Source: Helopsaltes ochotensis (lineage: Eukaryota > Chordata > Aves > Passeriformes > Locustellidae). Taken from it: a stretch of 64,000 nt of DNA. Positions 51,278 to 64,000 of the stretch are shown one piece after another; position 1 is the first letter of the stretch; each line of letters opens with the position of its first letter. The translations under genes and the position numbers were made by a program. Under the pieces are notes generated by a model. It worked only from the letters and a program-made list of their open reading frames with translations, had not been told where the DNA came from and did not search any database. The stretch is taken from positions 62,001-126,000 of the forward strand of contig VXBM01001004.1 in assembly GCA_013400155.1 (NCBI GenBank), in the 5' to 3' direction.

Positions 51278-54248
51278 ATGGATGCAGGAGAAGGTTGAAT
51301 TCCAGAAAATCCTTATACATCTTATCTGTAGTTTCATATGAAGTTTATCACCCTGAGCCAGGGGCAGGCTGAATGTGCTCAGAAGGGGAAGGAAGAGAGG
51401 AGGCACCACACCCTGTCCTATAATTGGCATCAACAGTAAAGCCCCTTCCCACCCTCCCCACAGCCAATCCAAACCGCTTTATCCTGATTTACACCAACCA
51501 ACAGCACAGACTTAGGCAACAGTCATCAGTCAAAGGGGAATTTTCATCTAGATGACAGTAATGCTGATATATATTTTTTTACCACAGAATCCAAGACCAG
51601 CTTCCTTAAGTCTGTGCCACAGCACAAACACGTTTGTAAGGGACATTTATTCCCTATTTTCATGCCACACAGTCAAGTGCTGCCCAAAAGCTCCAAAGGT
51701 TGGCATGTGCAATAAGAGCTGGAAATTGTTCTTCCTGAAATACCACAATTGTTTATCATTAGTGCTATTGATGCATTTCAACTTAATAAAATGTTGTAAA
51801 ATCCATTACACCATTGTTAACTGTGGCTAAGAAAAGCAATCCTAATGGCATGGATGAATCCAGCCAGACCACAAGGGATTACGTAGTTTGATTTGTTCAG
51901 CCTAGGTCTCATAACAAAAAGGCAGAAGGAAACTAAAGTAAGGTTTCAAAATTACACAGTTTCCTAATGATAGATATAACTGTAACACTATTTTTGTAAT
52001 ACTATGTATTTAGAAAAAAAAATTGAATAAAGTAAAAACACAACAGAAACTCCCTTTGTCAAACAGAAGTGATGCAAGTGGAAGATAAAAACCCTTTCAA
52101 ACATCTGCTGAACTCTTACCCCTTTTTCTCCAAATAGAAATATCAGTAGTCCCAGTTTCACTGAACTCCTCTGGAGCCATACACCCCCTTGTTGATCCAA
52201 TGTGGCCAAGCTGAGGCTGACTGACCTACAAGTGTTTTATGCCTCATCTCACACTGTCTGAAATGCAAGTTTCTCTAAGGTCTCAGCTTTCACCTCCCTG
52301 CTCTACAGCTCCAAGGTTTCCAATGGGAGCTGGAGGCTCGGAGCAGGACACTCATCACGGTGTTCAGGTGGGGATCCATCCCCAGCTTTGGGAATGCAGT
52401 TTTGAGATTGTTAAATGAAGTCTCATTATTGGTAGAACTCAGATCTTTACACTTGCTTCCACTTACAATTGTCAAGAGTGACAGACATCAGTGGAAGTCA
52501 CTATAATTAGATTTGGAGGCGGGAAGAAGGAGAAGACAGAACAGGCTGATGTGTTGAGGTTCTGAAAAATTATCAAACAAGATGTGCCTTGTGTTAATGC
52601 TGAATGATACATCACAGAAAATTCAGTATCATAGAACCATAACTGCTTATCACACTCAGCTGTGAGAATGGTGTACTGACTTAATTGAGGTCAAGAATTA
52701 ATTGCATGTCTTTCAGATAACATTTCTAAATGGCAGCTTCTGTCTAAAGAGGAGACATTAATTCAAACCTTTTAGGCCAAACATTTACAGAGAAGCAGAA
52801 AGTCCCAGTCAGAGCAAGAATGTGAAAAAATAAGTAAAATGTTATCTTGTCATAAAATGTGTCTTGATTGGCAAACTGTAAGTATGGATCAAAGCAGTAA
52901 TATGCTGGAGAAAGAGCTAGATACAGCAGAGGGTAGGCTTGAGTATTTAACCTACTATTTAATGTTCTCTTCTCTGTACTTGTGTATTCCAAGGAATTTG
53001 CCTCCCAAACCCAGCCTTGCATCCTCTTTTCCATTGTTAATAATTAGTGATGACTGAGATCCTTACCAAGGCAAAGCTACCAAAGACGAACACCAAAATA
53101 AACAAGAAGAAGAACAAATTACGTTGCACTTGTGACAGCTTGTTAGTAAGGGTTCTCAAGCTTGACTGGTGAAGAAACAGGACATACCATGGGGTGGTAC
53201 TTGAATTCCAGACTATCTTGGTGCCTGAGATGACCAGCTGACAACCTAGCAGGGAGCAGCCCTGGCCAGGGCAATGTCTCAGACATGAGCATCTCCAGGA
53301 GTATCTACCATGCCCGGTGATAAACTCCTTCTTTTCCTGAAGGCAGGGAGGAATGGAAGCAGAGGCTTGACACCCTCTAGTTCCACACCAGCTATTGCTG
53401 TGTCAAGTTGGGGTGGAGGCCAGTAATTTGGAGTATGTAAATTATATTGCACATTCCACTCCCTACAACACACACTCTTATTGTGGTAACTTCTGTCTCC
53501 AAGTGGAGGTAGTATAAGAGTTGTTACATTCCTTACATATTGATCATCTCTCCCCTAAGGATGTGGTACACATGAAAAAACAAACAACACCCCTAGCCAA
53601 CCAACCCCAAACCTAAACCAACATCAGTCATGAGATGAGTGCACAAAAACATTCCCTGGGCTTTGCTCTCCTAGACGGCAGCAGCAGCATCTAGGACTGC
53701 GAGCAAACATAAATTACACGTGTCCAGATCTACGGCAGAAAGGCTCATATTCCAGGTGAGGAATCTCTGCCATACATTATGCTGCCAGACACCTTCACAC
53801 TTGCTCCTGGCCACTAAGTTTTCCCTGTGAAAGAAAGGTGAGCAAGGAAGGGAGCTGCCCTGACACGTGGCCAGGCAGAGGCTGCCACTGACTGTAAAGC
53901 AGCAGGGGTGATCTGTGCTGCTGCCCCACCACACACATGCACAGCACTGCCCAGCCCGTTCTGCTCCTGCTCCTCTCCGACAGAAACTCACAAGCCTCAC
54001 AACTTCTGCAAAGATAACTTCAGGGGGTTACAGAAAGAATCACTAGGTACATTTGGAAGGACTGGGTGCACGCACTGCTGCGCAGGATGACCTGTTGGAA
54101 GCTGTGGATTATGTCTTGAGGAGATGGATGAAAAAGTGCAAGTTAGCAGCTGAGTGAAGACAGAACCGAATAGAATCCACTTGTGAATTTGCAGAATCAA
54201 GGCAATAGATGGCAGGGAAAAAAGTTGATAAAGATTGCTTGAATACAC

Positions 54249-54278
54249 TATGTAATACACTCTGAAGTGTATTACATA
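54249..54278. repeat. Perfect inverted repeat, 13-bp arms and 4-base loop
   Basis: TATGTAATACACT (54249-54261) and AGTGTATTACATA (54266-54278) are exact reverse complements around CTGA. On either strand the transcript or extruded DNA could form a 13-bp stem. No poly-T run follows, and nothing around it looks like a coding gene. Confidence 0.9.
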
Positions 54279-57200
54279 TTAAGAAGCCTTAACCATTGCA
54301 GAAAGTCGAGAAGACTTGCAAATCACTACTGTAACCAACACACCCAGAAGCAGTCCTTCTTCACCAGAGGAATATTTGCCAGGGGCCTTAGAAAACACCA
54401 TTACTTGACTTTATGATCAATACAAAAAGATAAAAACATTGACTTGCAACTTCAGTCTTGCAATGCTGCAGCTCTGAGATCAGCAGCTGCCAAAACCCTA
54501 CAGTCTCTGCTCACCATCTTTAAAAAAAATGAAAAATGAAATATCCTTACAAAATAAATGGATTAACATTCTGTTCCAGTAGAAAAGCAATGAGTCTCAC
54601 ATAAAAACTCTCTGTACCCTTGTTCACAGAAGCTCTTCACCCTGTGAGCTGTGTTGCTGAGATCCTACCCAGCCTGTAACAGCTGATGACTTCACACTGA
54701 ATTTCAGCTGAACTGTTATAAAAATCCTGCAAGGTTTCCACAAAGGGTCATCACAATGTATGCAAAGGCATGATGAAAGGATATAAATGAACATACAAGA
54801 TAAACAATATGAATTTCTGATTAAAAATAGTTCAGCTGAACCTAGGTATTATACGAATACCAAAGATGGCTTTTTATAATCTGAGGATGCTAGTCAGTGA
54901 CTTCATTATGCAGGGAAACATGAGTCAGAATACTCAGATTTTTCAGTGCATTCTACAGTTTCACATATAGAGCCACGTGTCTGCATTCAGTTCCAGGCAA
55001 AGTCCACTGCTAAGTACATCTGTTTTCTGCAAACAGAGCTCAACAGGGCTGCCTATATCAACACAAAAATCCTGAATGTTTAATCTGTGATACAATACAT
55101 GTAAAATCTAGCTATTGCTACCAGCTAGATTAAGAGGAATGCTCAGGGACAAGGTTCTTGTTTTAGCAATTCGGAAGCACTAATTCTGTTACATTAGTCC
55201 TAATCATCAAGAACATTTAAATTAGTCTTTAATCAGTAGAGCTTCATTACTTAACATATGCTATTTGAGTGCATTAATTAAACGCACTGTTAGTATTTCC
55301 CCCTCCTCAAAACTCAAATACCTCTAGATCTTTTCCAGATTCTCTTTTAGAATTGGTCTTTTATCTTTGCTGTAACAGAAGTGTAAGTTTGTCCAGTTTC
55401 TCTTATCTTCCACCCTCCTTCAGAGTAACAGTTGTTTACACATGCACAAATACTTTAAAGGCTTATATTTCTGAAGATACAAAGCTTTCATGCATCTCCA
55501 AAATACTTTAGTAAGTGGAATGTCTGTAAGGAGCAACTGCAGCTCCTTCTACTCCTAGGTAGCCAAAACGATTACAGAAACTAATTAAATAATTATTCAC
55601 AAGTAGCATTCTTTGTAATGACTGGATTCTTTTGCCATCGCCTGGATAACACAGATAAATATTTTACTGTATCAGGTTGTATGTCTTGTAACTGAAGTGG
55701 CCTGGAAGTTTAATATTTTACAGAGGCACAAATGAGTCATGGTCTCAACTGCCTGTGCTGAGCATGAATTATGCACCTCCTTTTAACAGCAGTCCAACAC
55801 AGAACTATGGCAGAGATCCTGTGCCCTGTGTCACCCCTACGGCAGCGTTATGGGGATTTGTCCTACGTTAAAGGAAACTTTTGTCTACATTCTGTTCAGA
55901 AATTCAATTCCTGTGAATGGCTTGTGAACCCACGTAGACTGTTGAGTAATCAAATCACTGTTAAACAAATTATATCTCAGGCGGCACAGCTGTAGATTGC
56001 TGCTCTCTTGCTGGACAAAGTCCTTTCCACCTCTGTCCTTCAGCTGTCAGCTTTTCATTATCAACACCACAGCTAGAACTAAGGACGGGTACAAATGAAT
56101 CACTGCTCAAACAGCTGAGCTGCTGTGACTAACCCAGGCTCCACAGCTTCTTTGCAACACCGGTCAAAGTCCTCCTGAAGGAAAGATAAAGGACGAAATG
56201 TGTTATGTTTTTATTTACATGCGATCTCAGTATTTCTGTACTCTAGTGTACTTCAGTAAAGAATGTTATTTCCTCATTAAATATTTTCTGTAATCATTTC
56301 TGTGAGCACAGCCAGAGGATGCTAGGGGTTTTTTATCTCTTCCAAAGGGTGGAGATGAGGAAATAAAACAGGTGATAATTACAGTGATAAATTTTTACAT
56401 TGCTCATTTGCCATCAAGTTTTGTCAACTGCAAGTCACACAAATGCTGCCCAAGTCCCACCCACAGGGTGGAGTGGCAGCCACTTGGGTTGTAAAACTAT
56501 TTTTAAGTTCCTCTGCTGATAATCCTTTGCTCCTTGAACGGCAAAATGTCAGGAGCAGCCTAGCAAGGCTGGGCATTTGAAGATCAAACCAAAACTAATT
56601 GAATTGCCTAACAATACTGTTGGAAGGACAGATTTTACTGAGCATTTGGCTCTTTTTAAACTTATTTTTTCAAGGCACGCTTCCTGGAGTCATATACTAA
56701 AAATAAAAATGAGGAATGAGATTGGGCTAAACATGATTTATGACTATCATGATTGTAGAGAAGCAGCTGGAAGTAAAAGTTCAAGAGATTAAAAGTGGCA
56801 TTTTTCAAATATATTCAGATTGCATAGCAGAGTATTTGAGGTGGTCAATGCCAACTTCTCCCTGGGCTGCCTTGGAGCTGCTGGAAGTGGTCAAAGATTT
56901 ACAGCAGGAAGAGGATGTCAAGCTCTCAGCAGTTTTTCATAGCAGAGAATACTTTCATCTCTGCCAGAAGGAGATAAGTGGTCACATAGAGGTGAGAACT
57001 CATGAATCAGAAAAACCACGTCACAGGTGAACAGGGGCTGACTTGGCAGTGGATGTCCGAAACCAGCACAGCCTGGAAGTGCTGTTATTAGCCATGACTG
57101 GAAGGGCAGTGCCCAGAAAGCACCAAGAGCAGCAGAAAGGCACCTCTCAGGTGATTAGACAGGCATCACAGAGTACTCTCCCATCTGTCTTCTCACAGCA

Positions 57201-60200
57201 AGAGCTCACTGTATTAGTACTACAGAGCAGGCTTCACTGAAAACAAATGTTAAGTTCCATATCCCTCTGGGTAAGCTGTTTTCTGGTGAGGTAGTGTTGA
57301 CACATAAATATATTCAGTGAATCATCAACATTCCCATCTGCCATTTAGTACACTCACATCACTAAAGGGCAGACCTGAACATGAGTACCTGATCTGCAAC
57401 ACTGTTTTTTGTTGAAAAAAGGTTCCATTTAAAAAAATATTGATTCATCAGCGTGGCATTTAAAAATATTTTTTTCTCAAAAGCATTAGTTACCTTTTAA
57501 GTTCTACACTGGTTTTATTATCTTGCCAAATTGAACTACTGGAGGCATTGCAACACAGATAAGCATCATGGGGGTTGTGTCCTCCTTTTTCCTATACAAA
57601 AAGAAAAGCTATCCTTTCACAAAACAGAACAATATTTTGTATGACTATAGTGAGTTCCTAAAACTCTGTACAGCAAAACAAAGAATTAGGGGTTTGGGGG
57701 TTGTTGGTATTATCTGGTTTTGTTTTGTTTAAAATAGGAAAACCAACACCATTGGGTGCTTTTTTTACGGTCAGGCTGAAATACCAGAAATACAACTATA
57801 TATACAGCCTTCAAGCTGTTCTTCTGGTTCATCTTTATTGCCCCCCTCCCTCAAAAATGAATATCAGCGTATATTTTTTGTTCTTGACCTAATTTACACA
57901 TGCTAACAGAAATACAAATCTCTCCAGGGGACCTATGATGTGGCTTGTACTACCCAGATGCAGTCAGGATTAATACTCTCAGAAATTCCTACCCAACTCA
58001 CAAAGACTTACAACAGGAGAAACAAGGAAGTCTCATGCATCTCTCTCACATGGCACAGAAGGCTGTCAGGCAAACCTTCTCCTCTGCAAGTAAAAATGCA
58101 CATCAATTCACTACTGGCGACAGAGATAAAGGAAATAAAACTATTAGTTTGTACATTGGGAGGATCAGCTCACTGCTTACATATAACAGCTTCACTGATA
58201 AGTAGAAATCATTAGCCTAACTAATTACAATTGCTTTTGCTCCTTCCTTGTGGAATGAGGGAAAAGACCTTCTGAAGAGGTCAGACATCTTTTGTCAATT
58301 ATTACAACTCCTGAAATTTCCTCTATGTCTGAAGTGGGTGACCAGCTCTGAGAGGTCTCCATCCACTTCACTCAATGATCTGGTTTGGACACTGCCCTTT
58401 GCACAGACCAATTTCTGCAAATATGTACCCATGAAACTAGTGCCCGTGGATTTCAGGCTGAGGGATAAAAGCCTAGCTTTAGCCAGAATTTGCAAGTGTC
58501 ATGGAGGAATAGCACTGGTATAAAATGCAATACATCAAATCAGACCTCTGCACACCTAGGGACTTTGTGAAACAATGCGAGTCAGGAGCCGTCATGTGAG
58601 CTGCTGCCCACATGCGTGGCTGGCAAATCAGGACATATTCAAGCATGCCTCACCTGCTGCAGAGCAGAGACTGCCACTCACACAGGCTTGGCCCCAGCCA
58701 CTGTTCCAAAGGGCATTCCTTCCTTCCCTCCTGTCACCTCACTCACCCGTGGCCGTGACTCAGAGCAGCCGGGAAGGTTGGGCTGGGAGCTCCTGCAGTG
58801 CTCTCTGCCCTCTCCAGCTGCCCATGCAGAAAAGCCACAGTTCAGATGCACATGAACACACTGTTTGCTCCAGACTCCTGTTAAATACAGAAATACACTG
58901 CAGGTGCAGTCAGCCAGTCCAGCAGTTCACTGTTACTTCCAAGATACACCACACGTCTTCCCTAGCCCCTTTCTGGTACTGACTGCATTGACCAAGTCAC
59001 TCTACAGTCAGACAAGACAAACCAGCTGAAAAAGCACTCAAGCCAAATGGAACTGTTTGAAGTGGATAAACTCACGATCTGATCCAAAGAGCAAAGTTGG
59101 AGTCAGGAGTAAGCACAAGAGAGAGCCCCCTTTCAGCACTGTCACACACCTAGACGGTGTCAAGTGAAGCATGAAAATGTACCCTGAACATTCACCCACC
59201 ATGCTTGGCAGAGTCCATCCCTCCACATCACGTTCAGTTTATATTTATCCCAGTCTCTTCCAGCTCAACTGCTACTCCTTGGGTTTTCTCCATAGTTAGT
59301 TATGTGTTAAGCATGGACAGCTCTTAATTTGACATTAACTGCATTCCTAAATTTAGAGCTTCTAGGAAGCAAGGAAGGGCTCTATAAAATGGATTGCCAG
59401 CAAGACACATACTTAAACTGTTAAGCAAAGGTATTTTAAAGCAGCCAACCCACACAAGTCTCTATTTTATTCTATCCTCCTTGGAGCTTTATAGGCACCA
59501 TTGATACCCATTAAAAAAACCTTCCAAACAACTGCTTTTAGTAATCAAAGTTGTAAAAGACTTCTGAAGAAGTCCACAATCATATCTGAGGGAAGGTGAA
59601 TATAAGACTCCTTATCTATAAGGAAAAAGGATGATTTTTAAGACTGTGAAGTGGCTGTGGCCTAAATTTTTTATCTATATAATAAAACAGTTCAGTATCT
59701 CCTTGACTGCTCTACTGGGTCACTGGTTCAGCTCTGACAAAAAGAAAAATCAGCTTTTTACTACAGTTAGGTGTCCAGCAGACTGAAGTGTTTAAGGCAT
59801 TGTTATAGGTTCTTTCTAACCTCAGAAAGACTTTTCTCTCAAAATTGACTGAACCCTGCTCTTACCTTATCTAAGATCCTTTGATCAGGAGTCTGAAGTG
59901 AAGTGCAAACTTCATTAACTTACAACCAAGCTGTCCTTAATTCTGACAACATCATTTGGAGGTGGGCAAGCAAGAGATAAAGACTTTATCCTAAAGGCAA
60001 ATAAGAAAACCAAAGAAATGCTTCCTATTTCTCAGCTGACAACCAGCAGAGTAGACTTTCTGAAGTGCAGACCTGGGACGACTGCTCACCGAAAAGCAGC
60101 AATCTGTGACTTTAGTAGTGAGTTTGAGCAGCTGCTGTTTGCCAGAGACACATTCCTTGGAGTAAAACAACTCAGGAACTATCAGGGGTCACTAAGATAG

Positions 60201-62785
60201 GCTTGTTTCTTGGTGACACAAAACAGCAACTGGCTTAAAGATTCACAGGGGGAGAGAGTTAACTGCAACACTATATATATAATATGCCTGGCTAGAAAAG
60301 CAGGTAACACTGTTTTCCTCTGATTTCAAGAAGTCCTCTTGTCTCAGTCACTCTCACTGCTCAGGAGGTGAAAATGCCAAGGTTCTGGGCAAACCTGCTT
60401 TTGCTTAGCATCTCAGGTTGTGTCCTTGGAGGCACCCATGTGTGTGAAGCAGGAGCAGCTCTCATAGTGCTGGACACAGAACTGCAGCAGTCAAGCAGAG
60501 AGAACTACCAGTTCTTGGGCTTTACTCAACTCAGAACTGCTTTGAGAGCTGGCAGGGCTCCTAAGTTCCTCCCCTCTACCCTCTGTTTTCCCCTCCTGCT
60601 GTCTTGGTTTGCACAGTGCAGACACCTGAGTACACCTGCACTGCCACAAAAGGAACAGACTGTTCAGAGAAGATGCTGTTAGGAAATAAAAGGACATGTG
60701 TGTAAATATGCTGACCAAGGACACAGCAAGCACTTCAGGGAGACAGAAATACAACAAACCAGAAAAGAAATGAAGCTAATCTGAAGGCAATATGCCTCCA
60801 TACTGCAGTGTATGAGATCTCTCTTTCTCTATATGCATACACACACACACAGAATATCACTCAAAAGATATTTTAGGAATGCAATAAAATTCCTTCAAAT
60901 CCAGTAAATTCTTTCAGTAAGTTGGTGGGGTTTTTAACTTAAGTTGTGGTATCAGTAAATAAAATAATTCTTAAAAGTTTATGCATATGTTTAAAAAACC
61001 ATTGAACCTGCTTTTAGACCTGTGTGGTTCCCATACATTTTTACAGGTTTTAAGTCAAAATATATCCCTTATCAAATACAAAACTTCAGCTATACCAAGG
61101 CATATCAGTCCTTGGGTAAAATGAGGGCATATCCAAGTCTACAGAAATGGGAAAGTTGAAGATTCCATGAATACCTACAACAAGTGCAACCTCAGGACTC
61201 ATTTCTGAAGTACACTTGAACAACCTTAGCAGGAGATTACACACCAAATTCCAGGGGAAGGTAGAATCTGTCAGCGGACATTCCTTCCCTGCCCTGCATT
61301 CAGGTCCACATTGCCTGGAGCAAGGGATCAGCCAGGAATCCAGAAATGACACTTTCTGGTATGCCTGAGCACATGTTCACAGGAATGTGAGGAGCAAGTA
61401 CTTCCCAGAGTAACTGATACACCATATGTGGAGAAGTCGGGTCAAACTGTAGCACCAAAAACTATTGTCTTAATGCTGAACTGCACATATTATCAGCACC
61501 TCCAGTCACCTTCATTTAATCATCTCCTCCTGCTCAGCCCAACAACTTATCCAAGCTAGATGAAAGCGTGTCTCAATGATCAGGAACAGATCATGACGTA
61601 TAGCTGTCTGCATAAGCCCTTCTTGTTGTTTGAATTCTTAGCAGCTGTCTCAGGACCAATGTCTAGCCACTGAATATTTTCTTTCTTCTGCCAGTAAGTG
61701 AAACAGATCTGAATTGTCTCCCATTATCAGTGTGCAGCTATGCATAGTAATCAAGTTACTGCTTTGTTTATTGAGAAACACTGAGGAGATTTAAGTTGGG
61801 TCCTATCTTAGAAGAAATGCTTTCCAAATTCTTTGTTGAGCATCTTCAAGTACAGGCACCAGAAACTGAATACAGGACTCAGACAAGAATAACCTCCCGC
61901 TTCCACTAATAGTCAAGGATCACATTCACTGCTGATAGCTCCAACAGCAGCTTTCTGTATATTACTGTAACTTTAACACCCTTCCCCACTTCTCTTTAGA
62001 TATTTTGAGACATTATTTGCCATAAAATCTGTGGTTTCTGTTTGACAAGTATATTTCCCAGGGTATTAGGAATAAAAATATACCATATTAGAAAACAAAC
62101 AAAACACACACAAAAAAATAACCTCACTACAAATCCAACAAAACATAAAACACTGTGCTTACCTAAAAGGAGGATTTACTAAGAGGTCCAGGGCCTTTCC
62201 CGAAGCACACACATGTAACTAACCTGCAAATGAGTTAGCATGAGAAACTCTTCAGAGTTTGTTAGAAATACAGGTATTTGTACAGCAAGCCACTTCCTAT
62301 ACTATGGTCATTTCCAATAAGCAGCAATTGTAATCTTCCCCCGCTTGCAATCCCCCAAACCTAACATCCAGATTCTCAGGCTTCAATTATTATTTGCTTG
62401 GCTTTAAAACTAATACAAGTTCTTGGAAATCTAGAGGCCTCTCAGATCAGGTGGGCAGACATGTTTAAAGAAGGAACACTTTTTTTCAGCTGGAGTAGGG
62501 TTAATCTCACCAGCTCACAGACAGTTAAGCCGCAGGCCAGAGCAGGGCTTTCCCTGGATACGGCTGGGTTTTTTCCTACTAGGCTTCTCATAAGTTCAGC
62601 TATGCACTCTGCACATCACATGACTTATGAGAAAAGTTTGTTCCCCAGTGTGGAAATGTCTTGTAATCTCTGAGTTGTTTTGGAATGGCACCATTAAAGG
62701 TTTCCACCAACATATTGGTCAATAACAGGGAGAAACACACACTCATTATGCAGGATAAAAAAAAAATATTGTTTCATCTCTTGGG

Positions 62786-62843
62786 TGTTTTGTTTGGTTT
62801 TTTTGTTGTTTTTTTGTTTTGTTTTGTATTTTTGTTTTTGTTG
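62786..62843. repeat. TTTTG-rich simple repeat
   Basis: Imperfect units of TTTG, TTTTG and TTTTTG run for about 58 bases, just after an A9 run with ATATT. This is low-complexity intergenic DNA. Confidence 0.85.
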
Positions 62844-64000
62844 CATTAAAATACAGAGGTTTCTGTGGTAAAGAAAATGATTTATGGCTTTAACGAAAAA
62901 ACCCACCTGACCTCAAAGAGTTCAGATCCTCAGTCTGACAGAGAGCATACACAACAGCAGATCAATCACCTCCTTCTGGATCATTTAACCAGATGTAGCT
63001 ACAGGTACATGTATGCATGTGTGCACACACAGCTACATGTAGATACACAGCCCCCCCAAATTACAGGCATGGAACCACAAAAGTGGGACAGAAACCACAA
63101 CTTTCCTCTGTCAGCTTGAAAGGCAGTGGCACTTTTGTCTCCTGCTCAAAAGGAAAATCATTTAAGAAGGATGCTGCTCAGCTTTTCACCAAGTTTAAGT
63201 CTCCTGTTTCAACCTTGCATCCCAATTATCTTTTCTAGTTAGGATTACAGCCTGACCAAGCATCATCACTTCCAGTTTTTTTCTTTTTTTTTGTAGCCTC
63301 TAGCCAAGAAGAACTACTATGGGAAAACACAGCAAAAAATTCTTCATCCTGCTATGCAAAAGAAGCCTCAGCTTACAGCAATTCATTATCATATTCTCTG
63401 CACTTGAAGCAAGCAAAATCTGTAAACTCCAGTCAGCTCTAGAATGAAATCAGATAGAAGAAATAACAGTATCATGGGAATTTGCTGAGAAAATAACAAT
63501 AAATATTTCTGCTTTGGTGGGAGGGATTAACGAGCTCAAGTATGTAAGAAGTGCCATCCTTCCTCCTCCCTCAAGTGGGTCCTGCTTTCCTGCAGAGTGA
63601 TACATAAGCAGAAACTATTTATGAACACCAGGTGAAGATCATGTTATGTGATCTACTGCCCGTGAGTCTGGATTCAGTTCAGCCTTTTATACCACAAAGG
63701 AAGTGCGAAAATGATGTATGAAGCACTGTATTTCCAAAATCATTCTGGATCCATTTCTAGAATTGGCAAAATTGTATTTCAAGTTATCCTCTAAAATTAA
63801 CAATTAAGCTTTGCAAGTTGGTCAAAGAATACATAAGTTTACAAAGTTTTGGTATAAAGGACTCATTTTAAAAAACAAAGCTGTTAACTTGCAAGTTGTC
63901 ATTCATTTTAACTTCCCTCTTAAAAGAGCAAATAAAAAAAACCCCAACAAAATGAAAGGTTTTGGTAACACAGATGCATGAGAACTTAAAAACAACACAG

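Larger units (their letters stand above)
51278..64000. other. Distal intergenic DNA
   Basis: No recognised gene or RNA. The stretch contains the perfect 13-bp hairpin at 54249, a short (AC)6 run near 60839, a TATATATATAATAT stretch at 60272 and the TTTTG repeat at 62786. In mammals INTS7 follows LPGAT1 on this side, but none of its exons was recognised, so that neighbour probably lies beyond the right edge. Confidence 0.65.

Noticed and set aside
56577..57240. Successive plus-strand frames (71, 96 and 65 codons) that look mildly coding
   Set aside because: No recognised domain, no consistent splice signals, and frame changes between them. Not enough to call a gene.
60839..60850. (AC)6 microsatellite
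   Set aside because: Too short to be more than background.

Overview
The window looks like nuclear DNA from a bird. Coding sequence is sparse, and four exons with GT-AG borders are separated by kilobases of AT-rich intron. All recognisable interspersed repeats are 3' ends of CR1 LINEs, the dominant retrotransposon of birds (CR1-like LINEs also occur in other reptiles). The one GC-rich promoter region is broken by a 936-base run of N, as often happens at avian CpG islands. Nothing resembles a prokaryotic gene cluster, CRISPR array or viral genome. Species cannot be told from this sequence.

The only gene I recognise with confidence is LPGAT1, a membrane-bound lysophospholipid acyltransferase of the endoplasmic reticulum, on the minus strand. 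Its first four coding exons lie at 41459-41696, 14981-15099, 9522-9617 and 7168-7441. They join in frame without a stop into the first 242 residues of the protein. These include the N-terminal membrane segments, the catalytic H-x4-D motif and the FPEGG motif. The rest of the protein (about a third, from the known family length of roughly 370 residues) is not visible and should lie beyond the left edge.

Layout: 1-7167 is the visible part of the fourth intron after the ATG exon. 7168-7441 is coding exon 4, 7442-9521 an intron, 9522-9617 coding exon 3, 9618-14980 an intron and 14981-15099 coding exon 2. 15100-41458 is a 26-kb first intron that carries two CR1 fragments. 41459-41696 is the coding part of the ATG exon. 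41697-41939 is a CpG-rich 5' region with no ATG on the gene strand. 41940-42875 is the assembly gap, and a CR1 fragment starts right at its far edge. 43106-64000 is upstream intergenic sequence with one more CR1, simple repeats and no gene that I can name.

No undescribed multi-gene system is evident. The leads worth a second look are modest. They are a CpG-retaining, Kozak-matched minus-strand ORF at 45325-45723; a strong 3' splice site 30 bases upstream of the LPGAT1 ATG; two perfect hairpins; five exact or near-exact two-copy duplications; and several intronic blocks that look like regulatory elements.
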